In this document: piece by piece, positions 12,261 through 23,340 of the stretch
Layout: every line of letters begins with the position of its first letter
How positions within the stretch are numbered: position 1 is the first letter of the stretch
Source of the DNA: Druceiella hillmani
Lineage: Eukaryota; Arthropoda; Insecta; Lepidoptera; Hepialidae
Direction: 5' to 3'
Assembly: GCA_039881145.1 (NCBI GenBank)
Contig: JAYKKI010000005.1
Coordinates: forward strand, 22,935,501 to 22,999,500
Length of the DNA: 64,000 nucleotides
The notes under the pieces: model-generated
The model's database searches: none
Told to the model about the DNA's origin: nothing
What the model saw: the letters and a program-made list of their open reading frames with translations, nothing else
Translations under genes and position numbers: made by a program

Positions 12261-13199
12261 ATACTCTATGGATCACGGACTTCAATGCAGTCGGAGCTGG
12301 CATGAAATATAGCTATGGTATAAGTATTGATGCGGCTGCGGTCTGTATTGAAACTAATTCTAGGAAAGTGTTACTTTATTTCTTAGTTATGTTTTTAGAC
12401 TATCATGTATCTGCATGAGTAATTGTTGCGATTGTTAGTGCTGTGGAACGAGTCGAAGCGATAACAAAAACTAAACACTAAAGATCAACATATAAAAATA
12501 TTCTTTGATGTTTAAATCAAGTTATTGAAAAATGTCTTGTAATTATTCATAATAACATGATCTCCCTTTCAATTACCATATATAAATATGTATATAAATT
12601 GGCTTTAATAATAATTAACACTTTTGCTCTCAAAACTTTAAATGTACACGTAAGTTAGTTAGGGCTGGTGTAAACTATTAATAAATTATTTAAAATTAAG
12701 GTACTAATAGTGCTTAATACTTTTTAATTAACAATATTCTTACGATTTACATTAACAAACATATTGTTCTTTACAATATTCACTCCTCTTGCTTCTATAA
12801 TATTGGATGTAGACATTCTAACTTCGTAATTAATTTTAATTTTCATCTGCGTAATCCATCTTAAAAATTAATTAAGTAAATAGTCATTATTTTAACGAGT
12901 CACCTAAAAATAAAATCATTGAAATGACGATATTTTGCTAGTTGAAATATTTGAAACAAAATCATTTAATATTCAAAATCACATAATCTTCTTATTTATT
13001 TTTTATTCGTGTTTTTAGAGATTTAATAATTTTTTTGGCATTCAAAATAAAGTGTGGAAAATACTGCTAATTAATAATAAATCAGCAAATATTTCATGAT
13101 GAATTTGTTTATTCCAATTTTGTTGCAAAAATAGTACTTTGTTTTAGGAAAGTAAATACTATTTCAGTACATATTTTTAGTTTGAACCCTGATATATTT

Positions 13200-13500
13200 T
13201 TTCGTTCACTCAGAACTGTCACCGTAGTTACGATCATCGTAAATGTCGAGTTCACGGCCATGACACAAGTCCGTGCCGCCGAGTAACAGTACAGCGCAGA
13301 GTGCGATCAGAGTTCGCGGCGAGAGCGCGCATCTCGCGGCAAATCCATGACTAACGGACGCGGTCTCCACGAGATTCCGTATCCGGCGACCTGAGCATCA
13401 GCTGCTGGTTTTCAATTGCAGAACGGCATTTGGTACTGGTGAAACGGTGTACCGACAGCGAGTTAACAACCGGCTTGACCAGTGAGACCTTTCTTCAGCT
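13200..13500. promoter_or_regulatory. CpG-rich island, possible promoter or 5' exon
   Basis: The most CpG-rich part of the first 17 kb, with words such as 'gccgccgag', 'cgcggcgagagcgcgc' and 'atccggcgacc', flanked by ordinary AT-rich DNA. It contains a very short plus-strand ORF starting at the ATG near 13,347. It merges into the candidate exon at 13,422. Island composition plus an adjoining splice-like site would fit a plus-strand promoter with a 5' exon. This is inference from composition. Confidence 0.3.
13422..13481 (+). CDS. Candidate 60-nt exon (unidentified)
   Basis: An acceptor-like 'ggttttcaattgcag' (AG at 13420-13421) precedes 60 bases ending before a donor-like GTGAGA (13482). Two of three frames are open. 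The frame with one leading and two trailing bases reads GTGETVYRQRVNNRLD near its middle and end. Its phase is the same as that of the candidate at 3,488. The donor lacks the usual AG just before GT (it is CCA), which weakens it. It may equally be untranslated. Confidence 0.18.
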
Positions 13501-13806
13501 ATCGATTTAGATATATGGACATGTGTAAGCCCATGGTACGGCTGCTTTTTTTAACGACTACGGAAGTAAATTATATTTTATGATAATAATAATGAGGTTT
13601 ATTTATTTAATTATAACCTCTCATTAGTGTATGCGGTATTTAATTGTAAGTAATGCATTAAAAAGTAAGTATTGTATTAAAAAGATAAATAACTGGTAAG
13701 GCAATACACGGCGTTATAATAAAAGAATTCGAGAATTACTCGAGCCGTAATTTTCAACTTTATATAAAGTTACTTAAATTTTTAATTTTATATAAAGGAC
13801 TACTCC

Positions 13807-13814
13807 ACCTAGAT
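13807..13814. repeat. Left target-site duplication of hAT-type MITE
   Basis: ACCTAGAT, 7 of 8 bases identical to ATCTAGAT at the other end of the element. Confidence 0.75.
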
Positions 13815-14243
13815 CAGGAGTTCCCAACCAAGGGGGCGCGCCTCCCAAGGGGGGCATAGAGATATGTCAAGGGGGCGGAAAGCGTTTGCATTTTAGAAAG
13901 AAAAACACAAAAAAATATACAAATAACATTACAATGTAATGTTTAATTTACATGCATAAAATTAATGAAATTAAATATCATATTCACTATTATTAAAACA
14001 AACTTGCGAAAAATTTGACGTTTTGGTGTACATTTTTTGTTGAGAAATCAGTTTGAGTATGTAGAATTATTGTGTCTCACTGTTAAAAGGTAAGTTTGTG
14101 TCTTTACAAACTTCAGTTACCATTTTTATTTAATTTACTAAATCAAAGGGGGGGGGGGGGGGCAAGAAAAAGTAAAGGGGGGGCATGAAAATATAATTTA
14201 TAGTCCGGGGAGCCTCGACAAAAAAAAAGGTTGGGAAACCCTG
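13815..14243. mobile_element. hAT-type MITE, complete, 429 bp
   Basis: The terminal inverted repeats are CAGGAGTTCCCAACC (13815-13829) and the complement of GGTTGGGAAACCCTG (14229-14243), matching at 14 of 15 positions when one end is reversed. They start with CAG, and 8-bp near-identical target duplications flank them. CAGGG(G)TTCCCAACC termini plus 8-bp duplications are characteristic of hAT superfamily elements. The interior is non-coding. It has GGGGGC-rich subterminal repeats at both ends and a 15-G homopolymer (14148-14162). It would depend on a transposase supplied elsewhere. All ends are visible, so it is one of the best-supported features here. Confidence 0.88.
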
Positions 14244-14251
14244 ATCTAGAT
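14244..14251. repeat. Right target-site duplication of hAT-type MITE
   Basis: ATCTAGAT, directly after the right terminal repeat. Confidence 0.75.
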
Positions 14252-14259
14252 CAAGAATT

Positions 14260-16115
14260 TTCAGTACTTAGTGCATAACAAAATATAATTTCAAACAGTA
14301 ATAAATTTGCTGATAACAGTAATATATGTGCCGATATACATAATTTCATTATTCATCGTTCCTATTCATTTATTGCGTTAGTAGCTAGTAATAGAAGGTT
14401 GAAAATAATATATGATAACGCATTAAGCTGAATAATATCCTATCAGTCAATAGAATCAAATCGGATCAAATGTTTTTAATTGAAATAATCAAAATGGAAT
14501 TACTTTCATTTGGCCTTAAATTTTTACATTACTTTATTCAAGGATATGATGACAATGTATTCATATAATCTTAATATGCAATCAACTACCATATAAACAT
14601 TAAATATTATCATTACATAATCAACATTAAATATTATCACAAATTATTTTGTGATTATATTTAACTAGATAATCAGTTCATGAGACCTATTCAGAAATAA
14701 AGCACAAGTATTTTTTATGATCTCACAAATCGAAACGACGTTACTCGACTAAAGGCTGATTAATTTTTATTTTGAAGTGATACTTCTAAGCATTGGTAAT
14801 TACGAAGTATTTTAGTGGTCGAAAAGGAAATTCAAAAATAAGGAAAATTTAAATGAATTAAAATATTGTCAAAATTCAGCAAATCATATTTTTGGAACTT
14901 ATTATTTTTAAAATATGTTTATTTCTAAAATTATCTTTATAAGTACATCAGCTTTCACCTGCATTTTTGCTTTCACGGTAAAGAAATATAATGATGGAGC
15001 AATACTTGTTTTTTCCTTTTCATCCCTAAACGAGATAAATTTATTAAATATTAAGAAAAATATGGTATAGGCTACATTTAGGAAAATCGAATGAGAACGT
15101 TAGATATGAAAGCGAGAAAATACGTACACATATTTTTATAATACGAAGTCAAATAAATTTCAGAATAAAAATATTTTTACTATAATTCCCATAAGACGAG
15201 CTAGATACGCTCCATTTTACGGAGATTCAATGAGTTTTTCGGACGTGAAAATTAGTGAAGAGGAAGATCAGACTTTGACGTCTGTTATCTGCCATTTTGT
15301 TCACACTACCATTTAGTGACGTAACTTTAAAATCACCGAGGGTTTAAATTACGTTTTTATTGTAAACAGAAAATGTGCAAAATGGAATATTTTGATAATT
15401 GCATAAATTAGATTATTTTAAAAAGTATTCTATGGACAAAAGCTATAATTTGCGATTAATACGGAAATGTAGACCTATAAAATGTTTACATATATCTGCG
15501 TACATAATAATATTCTGTGAATGTGCTTAGTGTTTTACTATCTAATCTTACGTACTGAGAATTGGGATGGTATCAAACAGGTCGTATTTCATATTAGTTA
15601 CTAATCTATTAAAATATTTTATTATGATATACAGTGTAGGGGAACGTGTACCACGTGTTCAGTAATTGTTTGCACGTCTTTTAAATTGATGAAACAGACG
15701 TAACAAAAAGAAAAGAGGAAGAAATCGAAAATGTAAACGACTTTTCAAAAATGTTTTGTTGTGAGATAAATGTACAGCGTGGTGAAAGTACACTCACTTT
15801 CTCACAAAACGCGAAGCTATGTACTTGTCTTATAAACTCAAGCATAATTTTAGTCTTTTATTTTATAGTTTATAAAATACTTATTATTACAACGCTGTGC
15901 ACCCCATCTTACTGTCTGCTCTCACTGTACGAACATGCTCAGTTACTTAAATTTTGTATGAGAATTACTCTTACCAATTGTTTAAAAAAAACGAGTCATG
16001 GATATACATGAAGTTTTAATAACGTGAAAACAAATTTACATTTTCATTTTAACTGGACGGTATTCGCAATTTTAAAGGTTGACAAATTAAAAAAGTAGGG
16101 ATAATATTCTCAAAT
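14260..16115. other. AT-rich sequence without a recognised gene
   Basis: A plus-strand frame of 86 codons (15751-16011) has no recognisable domain. A slightly GC-richer patch at 15,190-15,330 includes TGACGTC and GCCATTTTG words but no clear boundaries. Confidence 0.45.
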
Positions 16116-16123
16116 ACTGAACT

Positions 16124-16185
16124 TTATACAAATCGGTCCAGCGCTTTATATATTAAATAAATATGTACACACATACATACATGTA
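16124..16185 (+). repeat. Remnant of a non-LTR/Helitron-type 3' tail
   Basis: 'acaaatcggtccagcgctt' followed by an AT stretch and 'acacacatacatacatg' resembles the 'aaatcggtccagc...' tails seen in many insect interspersed repeats. It is short and decayed. The call rests on recalled word similarity. Confidence 0.3.
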
Positions 16186-16347
16186 TTTTGTATAGGGCCT
16201 TAGAATCACGAAAAAATGAGGTTCACAAATTTTCATTTCAAGGAAAAAACCAATGGCACTTAAAATTGCTAATATATTGTTGAAATGGAAAACAGCCCTA
16301 AAATATATTTTAACTTAACACTCCTTTATTTGACTATATTTTTTCAG

Positions 16348-16375
16348 GCACACCTTCTCTTCTAACATCGAGAAC
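16348..16375 (+). CDS. Candidate 28-nt microexon
   Basis: An acceptor 'ttgactatattttttcag' (AG at 16346-16347) and a perfect donor GTAAGT (16376-16381) bracket 28 bases. The word 'acttaac' about 30 bases upstream of the acceptor could serve as branch point. Frames with one or two leading bases are open; the third holds TAA. With one leading base it reads HTFSSNIEN and ends on a codon boundary. With two leading bases it reads TPSLLTSR. Microexons in insects are typical of neuronal and cytoskeletal genes with long introns, and the gene-poor surroundings would fit. The protein is not recognised. Confidence 0.35.
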
Positions 16376-16381
16376 GTAAGT

Positions 16382-17785
16382 TTTACATCAAATAATGTTT
16401 TATAGAATTAATAACAAAAGTTTGATGGAAAATATATCTATTATTTTAATGCAATTTACTTTTTCGTATTGCAGGTGGAAATATAGATGAAAATATTACT
16501 GGGACTTACGAGATTTCAATTCACGCTTACACGACAGGAAAATAATGTATTTTATACTCGCGACCTACAGTTGAGCGAGCTTATAACTTTCATTTTAGTA
16601 ACCAAATATTTGTAAAATCGTTACAGAATCTAAAGGAAATTACTTCTATGTAACTAATTATTAATAGACCACCCGGCTTTCAATTAAATCGCATTACATC
16701 ACATCCAATCCATGTAGGTATACGCACATTTCGCGCAACGAGTGATAATTATTTCTCAGTCATTACATTAATTAGACTTGATGTGTTACTTGATGTTTAA
16801 CAAATTAATTTCAATTTAATTTCGTCGTTAGGCGTGCAGCTCATTCGTTGTGATTGCGTATGCTTTTGCGAAATGAACTGTTATCTGAGCCAGATTATCT
16901 ATCTGTATTTATGCAACAATATACTTAGTTAGCTGTCTAAAATGTGAACTTTTTTATTGTTTATTTAACTACTTTGCTATCGATAAAAATAACTAATAAG
17001 ATGTATAAATACATTTTTTATAATAATTTTCTAAGTTTAAGGTAAGAAAAAAAGTGTCAATAAACATTAATTATTGGAACTCATAAATACATTAGTAGTT
17101 TTCTCAACACTAATTTATTAAGCACCCCGAAATACAAATTATAAACATGATACAAAAAGTGCAAGTTCAGAAATATATTATTACGTCAATGTATGTTAAC
17201 TAAAAAAATCAGAATAAAATATTGCTAATGGTATTATGTTACGTTTTCTCAAAATACTATGAATAAAGGACGCAAAATAAGAACAAATCAACCGTTAGCA
17301 ATTAACTAAAACAGGAAGTGAAATATAATGAATGTGCAAAACCGATTGTACAAATTGAGATACAAAAAAACCAATACAAGTCCATATTAAGTATATAATT
17401 AACATCGGGGCCATAGTTAATGGTCATATATTTTTTTTAAATTGCTATAATAAAGTTCCAACATGCCTATTAGGAAGAACTGTATCAATTTATTTTAATA
17501 TTGGTGCAATTCTATTAAATGAAAAGAGATATAACATAGAAGTCGATAAGGGGCAATTTTGACACTTCATCTCGTTACTGAGAATATTGAAAATGACAAT
17601 AATTGGCTTCCCAGATCCCAATTTCATTTACAATGAATGTCATTACCGAAATTCCCTTTTATGGTCTCGGTGCTTTGACTCTACGGCTGAAACTGAAAAT
17701 ATTTATATAAATATTTTATTGAAACTATAAATTTTCATGAAGCTACAGAAACATCATTAGAGTGTTCATACTCTGCTGTAATAAC
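16382..17785. other. AT-rich sequence, nothing recognised
   Basis: A further acceptor-like 'ctttttcgtattgcag' lies at about 16459-16474 without a matching downstream donor. There are no other recognisable features. Confidence 0.5.
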
Positions 17786-17789
17786 TGCA

Positions 17790-17860
17790 TGAATTTGGTA
17801 CGGGCGCAGCTTCGCAGCACGTCGTCCGTACCCATGGCGACACCGCTAATGCCATTCAAA
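17790..17860. repeat. GC-rich repeat scrap sharing a word with 25.0 kb
   Basis: Contains GTACGG ... CCGTAC as an interrupted inverted repeat (about 17798-17831), then 'cccatggcgacac' (about 17830-17843). The latter word also occurs at about 25,017-25,029 in the cruciform region. The shared 13-base GC-rich word in AT-rich surroundings suggests a common repeat family. Confidence 0.4.
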
Positions 17861-20555
17861 CTAATAAATAAAACACAAGCGACTCACCAATGTATTCAGT
17901 GACATGAGACTCTAAATGTATGTAGGCATTATAATATGCCATAAGCGATTCCAGCCTCGCATGGAGAGTTTCTTGACCCCTAGTAACTCTAACCCCGTCT
18001 AGTACTCCGTGACTTGGCGTTCTTCCAAAGTTGTTTAGAATGAATCGGTTAAGTTATTTTTTATGAGCAATATTCACCTCAGGGGGTTAGTTGATTGTGT
18101 AGAGCTAGAATTTGTACAGGGTTTATTTAATCAAATGTATGTTATAACAACACATGGGATTAGGTGCCGCAGTATGCTACTGAAATAGATATTTTATTTA
18201 TTTCATTTCCAAATTACATTTCGATATAGAATGAGAAAGTGAGTTAATACTTAGAATGTAATTCAAAATTATAATTTTCCACTTCTGTAAACCGCATGAG
18301 ATTTCTCGAAAATTCAGATTATGTAGGTATTTAACCGTTGATAAGTAAAAATATTAAAGCAAACATGATACAAAAACTAAATTTGTATGGTGCGAAACAC
18401 GCTAGACCAAATTTGTATTTCATCTGTTTTTCTTTTACACGCTTTTATTAGCTTCACTTTTATGTATGTGTGTATGAATGTAATGGAATCTTTAATTTAA
18501 ATTTTTACCCATTTTCAGATGTCAGAAATGTCTACAATATTGTACACGTATCAAGAACTGCTGACAATATAATGATTTTAAAAAAATAAAATTATTGCAA
18601 AAAGAAACAAAAAACTTATTTCACAACAAAAAACAAAAATTTTGAATATAAAGATTTTGGTCAAGAACGAAAAGTGTCTCCCAACTCGGTACCTATATCT
18701 TATATAAAAATAGAATATCTCAATATTGGTATAACTTTTTTTTGATAATATTTAAATAAGAATAAAGTGATTGACAAAAAAATTAACTTCAATGTATAAA
18801 AACTAATGGGTGCTTGGTGTCAGTTATAATTTTTTTTATCTTAAACTATTTGTAAAGGCAGAGTCATTATGAAAATGAACTTATTCTAAAATATTAAGTT
18901 ATATGGAGTTGTGAGACATGCTTTCGTTCTTGACTACAATCTTTATATATAAAGATAATTTTTTTATTTTTATTTCATATTGCTACAAAAGCACGTTTTT
19001 GTTTATTTTAATTTTCAGTGCAAAACAGCCTATTGTTATAGTTAGCTTTTAACAATGCGAATACTATTTCATTATTGCTTTGTTTCGAGAAAAATCTGTA
19101 TATTATATAGAAATATGCTATATTTCGTGGAAATTATTTGAAAATGTATATTTGACTTAAAAATACAATTGAGTTTTTCCATACGTGAATAGTTAAAAAT
19201 AATACCGTTATACTTGTTTCCTGATTTCCTTTTGGACTCAGCGTTTTTTATCCAAGTGCATTCTAAATATAATTTAGTTTTAGAAACACATTTTGAACTG
19301 ATTCCGCTTATCAATTACTTATTTGCAGCTAAGAGTTCTCTAAGGCTTTTATAACTGTATTATTAGAACTAACTTTTTTTGCAACAATAATCATTCAATG
19401 GAGAAAGTGGACCAGGAAGGGCATTGAGGCAGAAAATGATATTTTTTATCGTAATAAGGTTCCTTTTACTAAAACAAATATTATTTCATTAATTTGATTA
19501 GTTATTTTGATAACTATTTCATTTTCTCGTTAATAATATAAATACACTAAGTGTTTTGAAATAATTTTTCGAAATAATACCATAAAATATCTTACTTCTG
19601 AACTATTTTGGTTCAAATATAATTGAAGATACCGAAATGAATAATTTGAAATAATTTTTTTGTTAAACTGCACTAACAAAAATCGTAGATAATAATTTGA
19701 TTATGCAGAAAAAAAAATAAAATCAAATAGTAAAACAAAAGGCAAGATATATACGTTTTATTGAATAATAAAGTAATCGTCGTTAAATTATTATGCAGTC
19801 ATAATTATTATGACTGTACAAAGAAAGTAGATGGCAAGAGAACTAAATAAAACAAGAATTACACTGACATGTTAAATTTTACAAACAGTTGTGGACTCTA
19901 GCACACAACTGTATTTTGGTTTAATTCATGAAACATAATAGGTACAATAATTCGAAAAAGTTCATTTATGGATTTTCATTTTCTTTATTCAATATAATTG
20001 ACCTAAACACATTTTCATATATAAACCCCGGAAGTCATTGTAATTTCTGACTCAATGGGCCAAATATTGTTTATACAAAGCAAGGTTTATTGAAATTAAA
20101 AATATGTAAATTCACAAGTCCTTTTTGGACAAAACGAAATCTCACTTACATAGACAATACTAAGTCTATTAATATATATTTATATGCTTCTAACTACGCA
20201 CTACGCTCATATCAATAATTTCAATTCTTAAACTATTTCACGTCTATTTTTTCTTTTCATTTCTTTTTATTTTCATAAGGTGTTTTTAACGCCCATCAGG
20301 AGATATTCATCATTATTATTTAAAAGAAAAGAGGGCAATTTTATATTACATTTCCATTATTTAAATGAGAATTTGTTAAAAAACAACTTAATAAACATAT
20401 TTTTGTGAGTCTTTTAATAGATATTTGTAAGCGATATTCAACTGAAGAGTTTCGTTTTATGACAAATGATGAAGGATATACCGACAATTGATTAATCTCA
20501 TTAAGTTCCCCATCGCCTTACCGGTAACAGGATAGTAATGAAAATAAAAAAAAAC
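17861..20555. other. AT-rich sequence without a recognised gene
   Basis: A minus-strand frame of 80 codons (19072-19314) is Lys/Ser/Ile-rich with no domain. A 21-base near-palindrome CAGTCATAAT-T-ATTATGACTG lies at 19796-19816. No RNA gene or element ends seen. Confidence 0.45.
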
Positions 20556-21115
20556 AAAGTCTAATAAGTCAAGATATTCATTCAACGTCTTTTGAATGTG
20601 TTCATAAAATCTCAAATCACCAAAAATGAGAGTAACTAATGAAAAAATACATCAAGAAAAAGTGGATCATAGAGAAAAATTACATCAATAAAAAGTGGAT
20701 CATAGAAAAAGTACATCAAGAAAAAGTGGATCAAAGAGAAAAATAAAAAAACAACATCTAATAAATAAGCACAATCACTCAACATCTTATGAACGTGTTT
20801 CAAAAATCATAAATCAAAAAGCAAATACGAGATAACAATAGTAAAGAACATATTCCAGTATATGATTATGGGGAAAAATAATGCATACCCTTAGAGGGTA
20901 AGAATAAGAGGGTAAGTAAGAACAATTAACTCAACGTCTTATGAATGTATTACTTAAATCGCAAATCCACAAGAAAATACAAGTAAATACAGTTAAAAAC
21001 ATTACCCAGTATATGATTATACAGGAAAATAAAGATCAACGTCTATTAAGTCAAATCAATTAGTCAACGTCTTATGAACGTGATTCTAAAATCACAAATA
21101 GATAAGAAAATAAAA
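20556..21115. repeat. Degenerate complex tandem repeat, four units
   Basis: The core 'TCAACGTCTTATGAACGTG' recurs at about 20582, 20779, 20931 and 21064, followed each time by 'AAAATCACAAATC..' and, in units 2 and 3, by 'CCAGTATATGATTAT'. Spacing shrinks from about 197 to 152 to 133 bases because units carry different insertions. A shorter 31-33 bp repeat ('agtggatcatagagaaaaa', at about 20661, 20694 and 20725) is nested in unit 1. Confidence 0.8.
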
Positions 21116-21279
21116 ATGAAGTATACTATCCTGTAGGAATTTTAAAGTCAGTACTCAGTAATGGTTATATAAACTAAGAGCTATTGGAATGCCTTTGTTG
21201 GCCAGGGGCAAAATATGATATAAATCTTAACACCAACATTAACCAGAAGTCGTCAAAAATTGTAGCTTATTTGCCGTGA

Positions 21280-21425
21280 AAGGTCCCTTAAGACGTTGCT
21301 GGTTTTGATACCATCACTTCGTATTGCACTCACTTTCGCTGCGGCTGTTATAAACGGTACTTCACTCTCGGAAATCGCGGATGCTGTGTTTGCGATGATG
21401 TCTGTTGTTACAGTGACGAAAATTT
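21280..21425. other. Moderately GC-rich patch
   Basis: GC is raised over about 140 bases ('tttcgctgcggctg', 'ctctcggaaatcgcggatgctg'). No splice-like borders or open frame worth calling. Could be regulatory or a repeat scrap. Confidence 0.25.
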
Positions 21426-22142
21426 GAAGAAAACCATTTTTTTGTTGTGATTGAAAATTTGAATTATAATTATGTTACAGGGGGATCAGTTATAACATTG
21501 ACGACGTGTTTTTCTAAATTTTTTCCACAACATTTCGAACTTTTTGTGTATCATATGTAATTATCCAATAGTATTTCGTTTCTGTCATTGAAGATTCTAT
21601 TAATCTAGTATGGCCTCGCAATTAATTTGTGTAAAATAAAAAATTCTTTAGACCTTTAGTTCTTAACATAACTGTTAGAGTTACCGCTTGTATTTTCATT
21701 AATAAATTGACTTCAAGTTTTATGTTTTGTATGAAATAACAACAAGTCACAACAACAGTAACAGTCTGATTAGTTTAAGATTCTTGTTAAGTTTTTTTGT
21801 GAGTTAAATTACTGATTTCCCAACAACATAATATTCTGATTATTCAAAACCACAACAATAATATATTAATAATAATGAAAAGAGATGTATAATAATTATA
21901 AGGATTTTACCCTGGCAAAAAATGTCAAATCGATACTCACAAAGGGTAAAAATGCATGGGAAGGCTACCATTTGCTGATGTCTCGCCGTATATGGGGAGA
22001 GGTGAAAATGTTTTGCAGAATGAACATATGTTACGACCCTCGTCTGGTGTTAAAGTGGTTACAAATTAATTATTTATTGAATACAATCGATATCGATATT
22101 TTTGTAGTTTGTTTACACTCAAACCTTAAAATATGTAGATAG

Positions 22143-22143
<1 letters not shown>
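21426..22143. other. AT-rich sequence without a recognised gene
   Basis: A plus-strand frame of 85 codons (21885-22142) ends in the microsatellite border and shows no recognisable motif. Confidence 0.45.
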
Positions 22144-22144
<1 letters not shown>

Positions 22145-22192
<48 letters not shown>

Positions 22193-22194
22193 TT
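22145..22194. repeat. (AT)n microsatellite
   Basis: About 50 bases of TA dinucleotide. Confidence 0.97.
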
Positions 22195-22680
22195 TGTGTA
22201 AGTATGTACATAATAACGTTATGAGCAAAAGAAACATTATAAATTTAAATTAAATGCAAGAAAATTATTGTGACTAAGCTGAAACTAATTAAACAATTAT
22301 CGTTATAAAAAGAATCAAATATAACAATTAGCAAAGAAAAATATTTGAAAAATGTTTAATTATTAGCTAAGGAAGTTCTGCAATAAAGAAAATTAAGAAA
22401 ACTTCATAAAATATTTAATGCCCACAAAAACTATAATAGAACAAAATACATTTGAAATTAAAAAAAAATTAGGTGCAAACGATAGGTCTATAAAAAATAA
22501 ATAAAATATCAATTTAAAATAAATAAATTGAAAAAAAAATAATTTATTATAAAATACCCATACGCGCTAAGATCGTAATCCATACTGAGTGTAGTCCTAC
22601 AATTTGAACTACTTTTATACGAATAATCGAGAACAGGCAGGATTTTGCGGTAGATGTTTCAAAATTTTCGGAAGACATTT

Positions 22681-22724
22681 TCATCATTGTGACAATAGGT
22701 GGGTACCTATTGTCACAATGATGA
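22681..22724. repeat. Perfect 20-bp hairpin with 4-nt loop
   Basis: TCATCATTGTGACAATAGGT (22681-22700) is followed after GGGT by its exact reverse complement (22705-22724). A perfect 20-bp stem with a tetraloop is unlikely by chance. No T-run follows, and the stem is too short for an ordinary animal microRNA precursor. Both strands form the same structure. Confidence 0.9.
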
Positions 22725-23129
22725 TCACACTATGAAGATTGTTCCATATCGTACCCTGTAAGCAAAGCTTTAAACTCGTTTTTTTAATAGGCATCCTCTT
22801 GAATTAAAGGTCTAAGAGGATAAGACAACGAATGACACACAATTTTATATGCATTATTAGAAGAAAATGTGTCTTTCATTGCAGTGTTTCCCTGATGTTT
22901 ACACCGCCCTGTTTTTAAATTTCCCGGCACATTTTAAGCATATTTATAAATAGGTGACTGGTCGTGATAAGTAGGTGATATGAGATCGTTTCGAATATAT
23001 TCATGTTAATGAAACACTTAAATATTTTTGCTGGATAGTAAACGGCTGCATGGTGTAAGTTCTTTCTTGACATGAGCTTCCGATATAGTGCAAATTTTTA
23101 AAATATCTTTGGAAGGCCGAATAATCATT

Positions 23130-23340
23130 GAATTAGACTAGATCTGGTTAGGTTGAGTTAGATTAAGTATGATGGGTCAGCTTTAGATAGGTTGTGATGG
23201 GTTAGATTTAGATAGTTTGAAATAGGATAGCTTAGATTGGATAAGAATGGAATAGATTTGGTTATGTCGAAGTGGATGAGATTAGGTTAGATTAGGTTAT
23301 GTTAGGTTGAGTTGTGTTGGATTGGGCTAGGTTAGTTTCA
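23130..23340 (+). repeat. Degenerate (GGTTAG/GATTAG) tract, TTAGG-like
   Basis: About 200 bases of G/T/A-rich sequence dominated by 'ggttag', 'gattag', 'ggttgag' words, densest at 23279-23332 ('gattaggttagattaggttatg'). TTAGG is the ancestral arthropod telomere repeat, so this could be an old interstitial telomere-like tract. It could also be the GGTTAGGTT-type simple repeat common in insect intergenic DNA. Its period is irregular. Confidence 0.6.

Noticed and set aside
12170..12420. TATA-like 'agtatataaaaaac' followed by a 77-codon frame as a plus-strand gene
   Set aside because: TATA-like words are frequent in AT-rich DNA. The frame starts before the TATA word and shows no domain.
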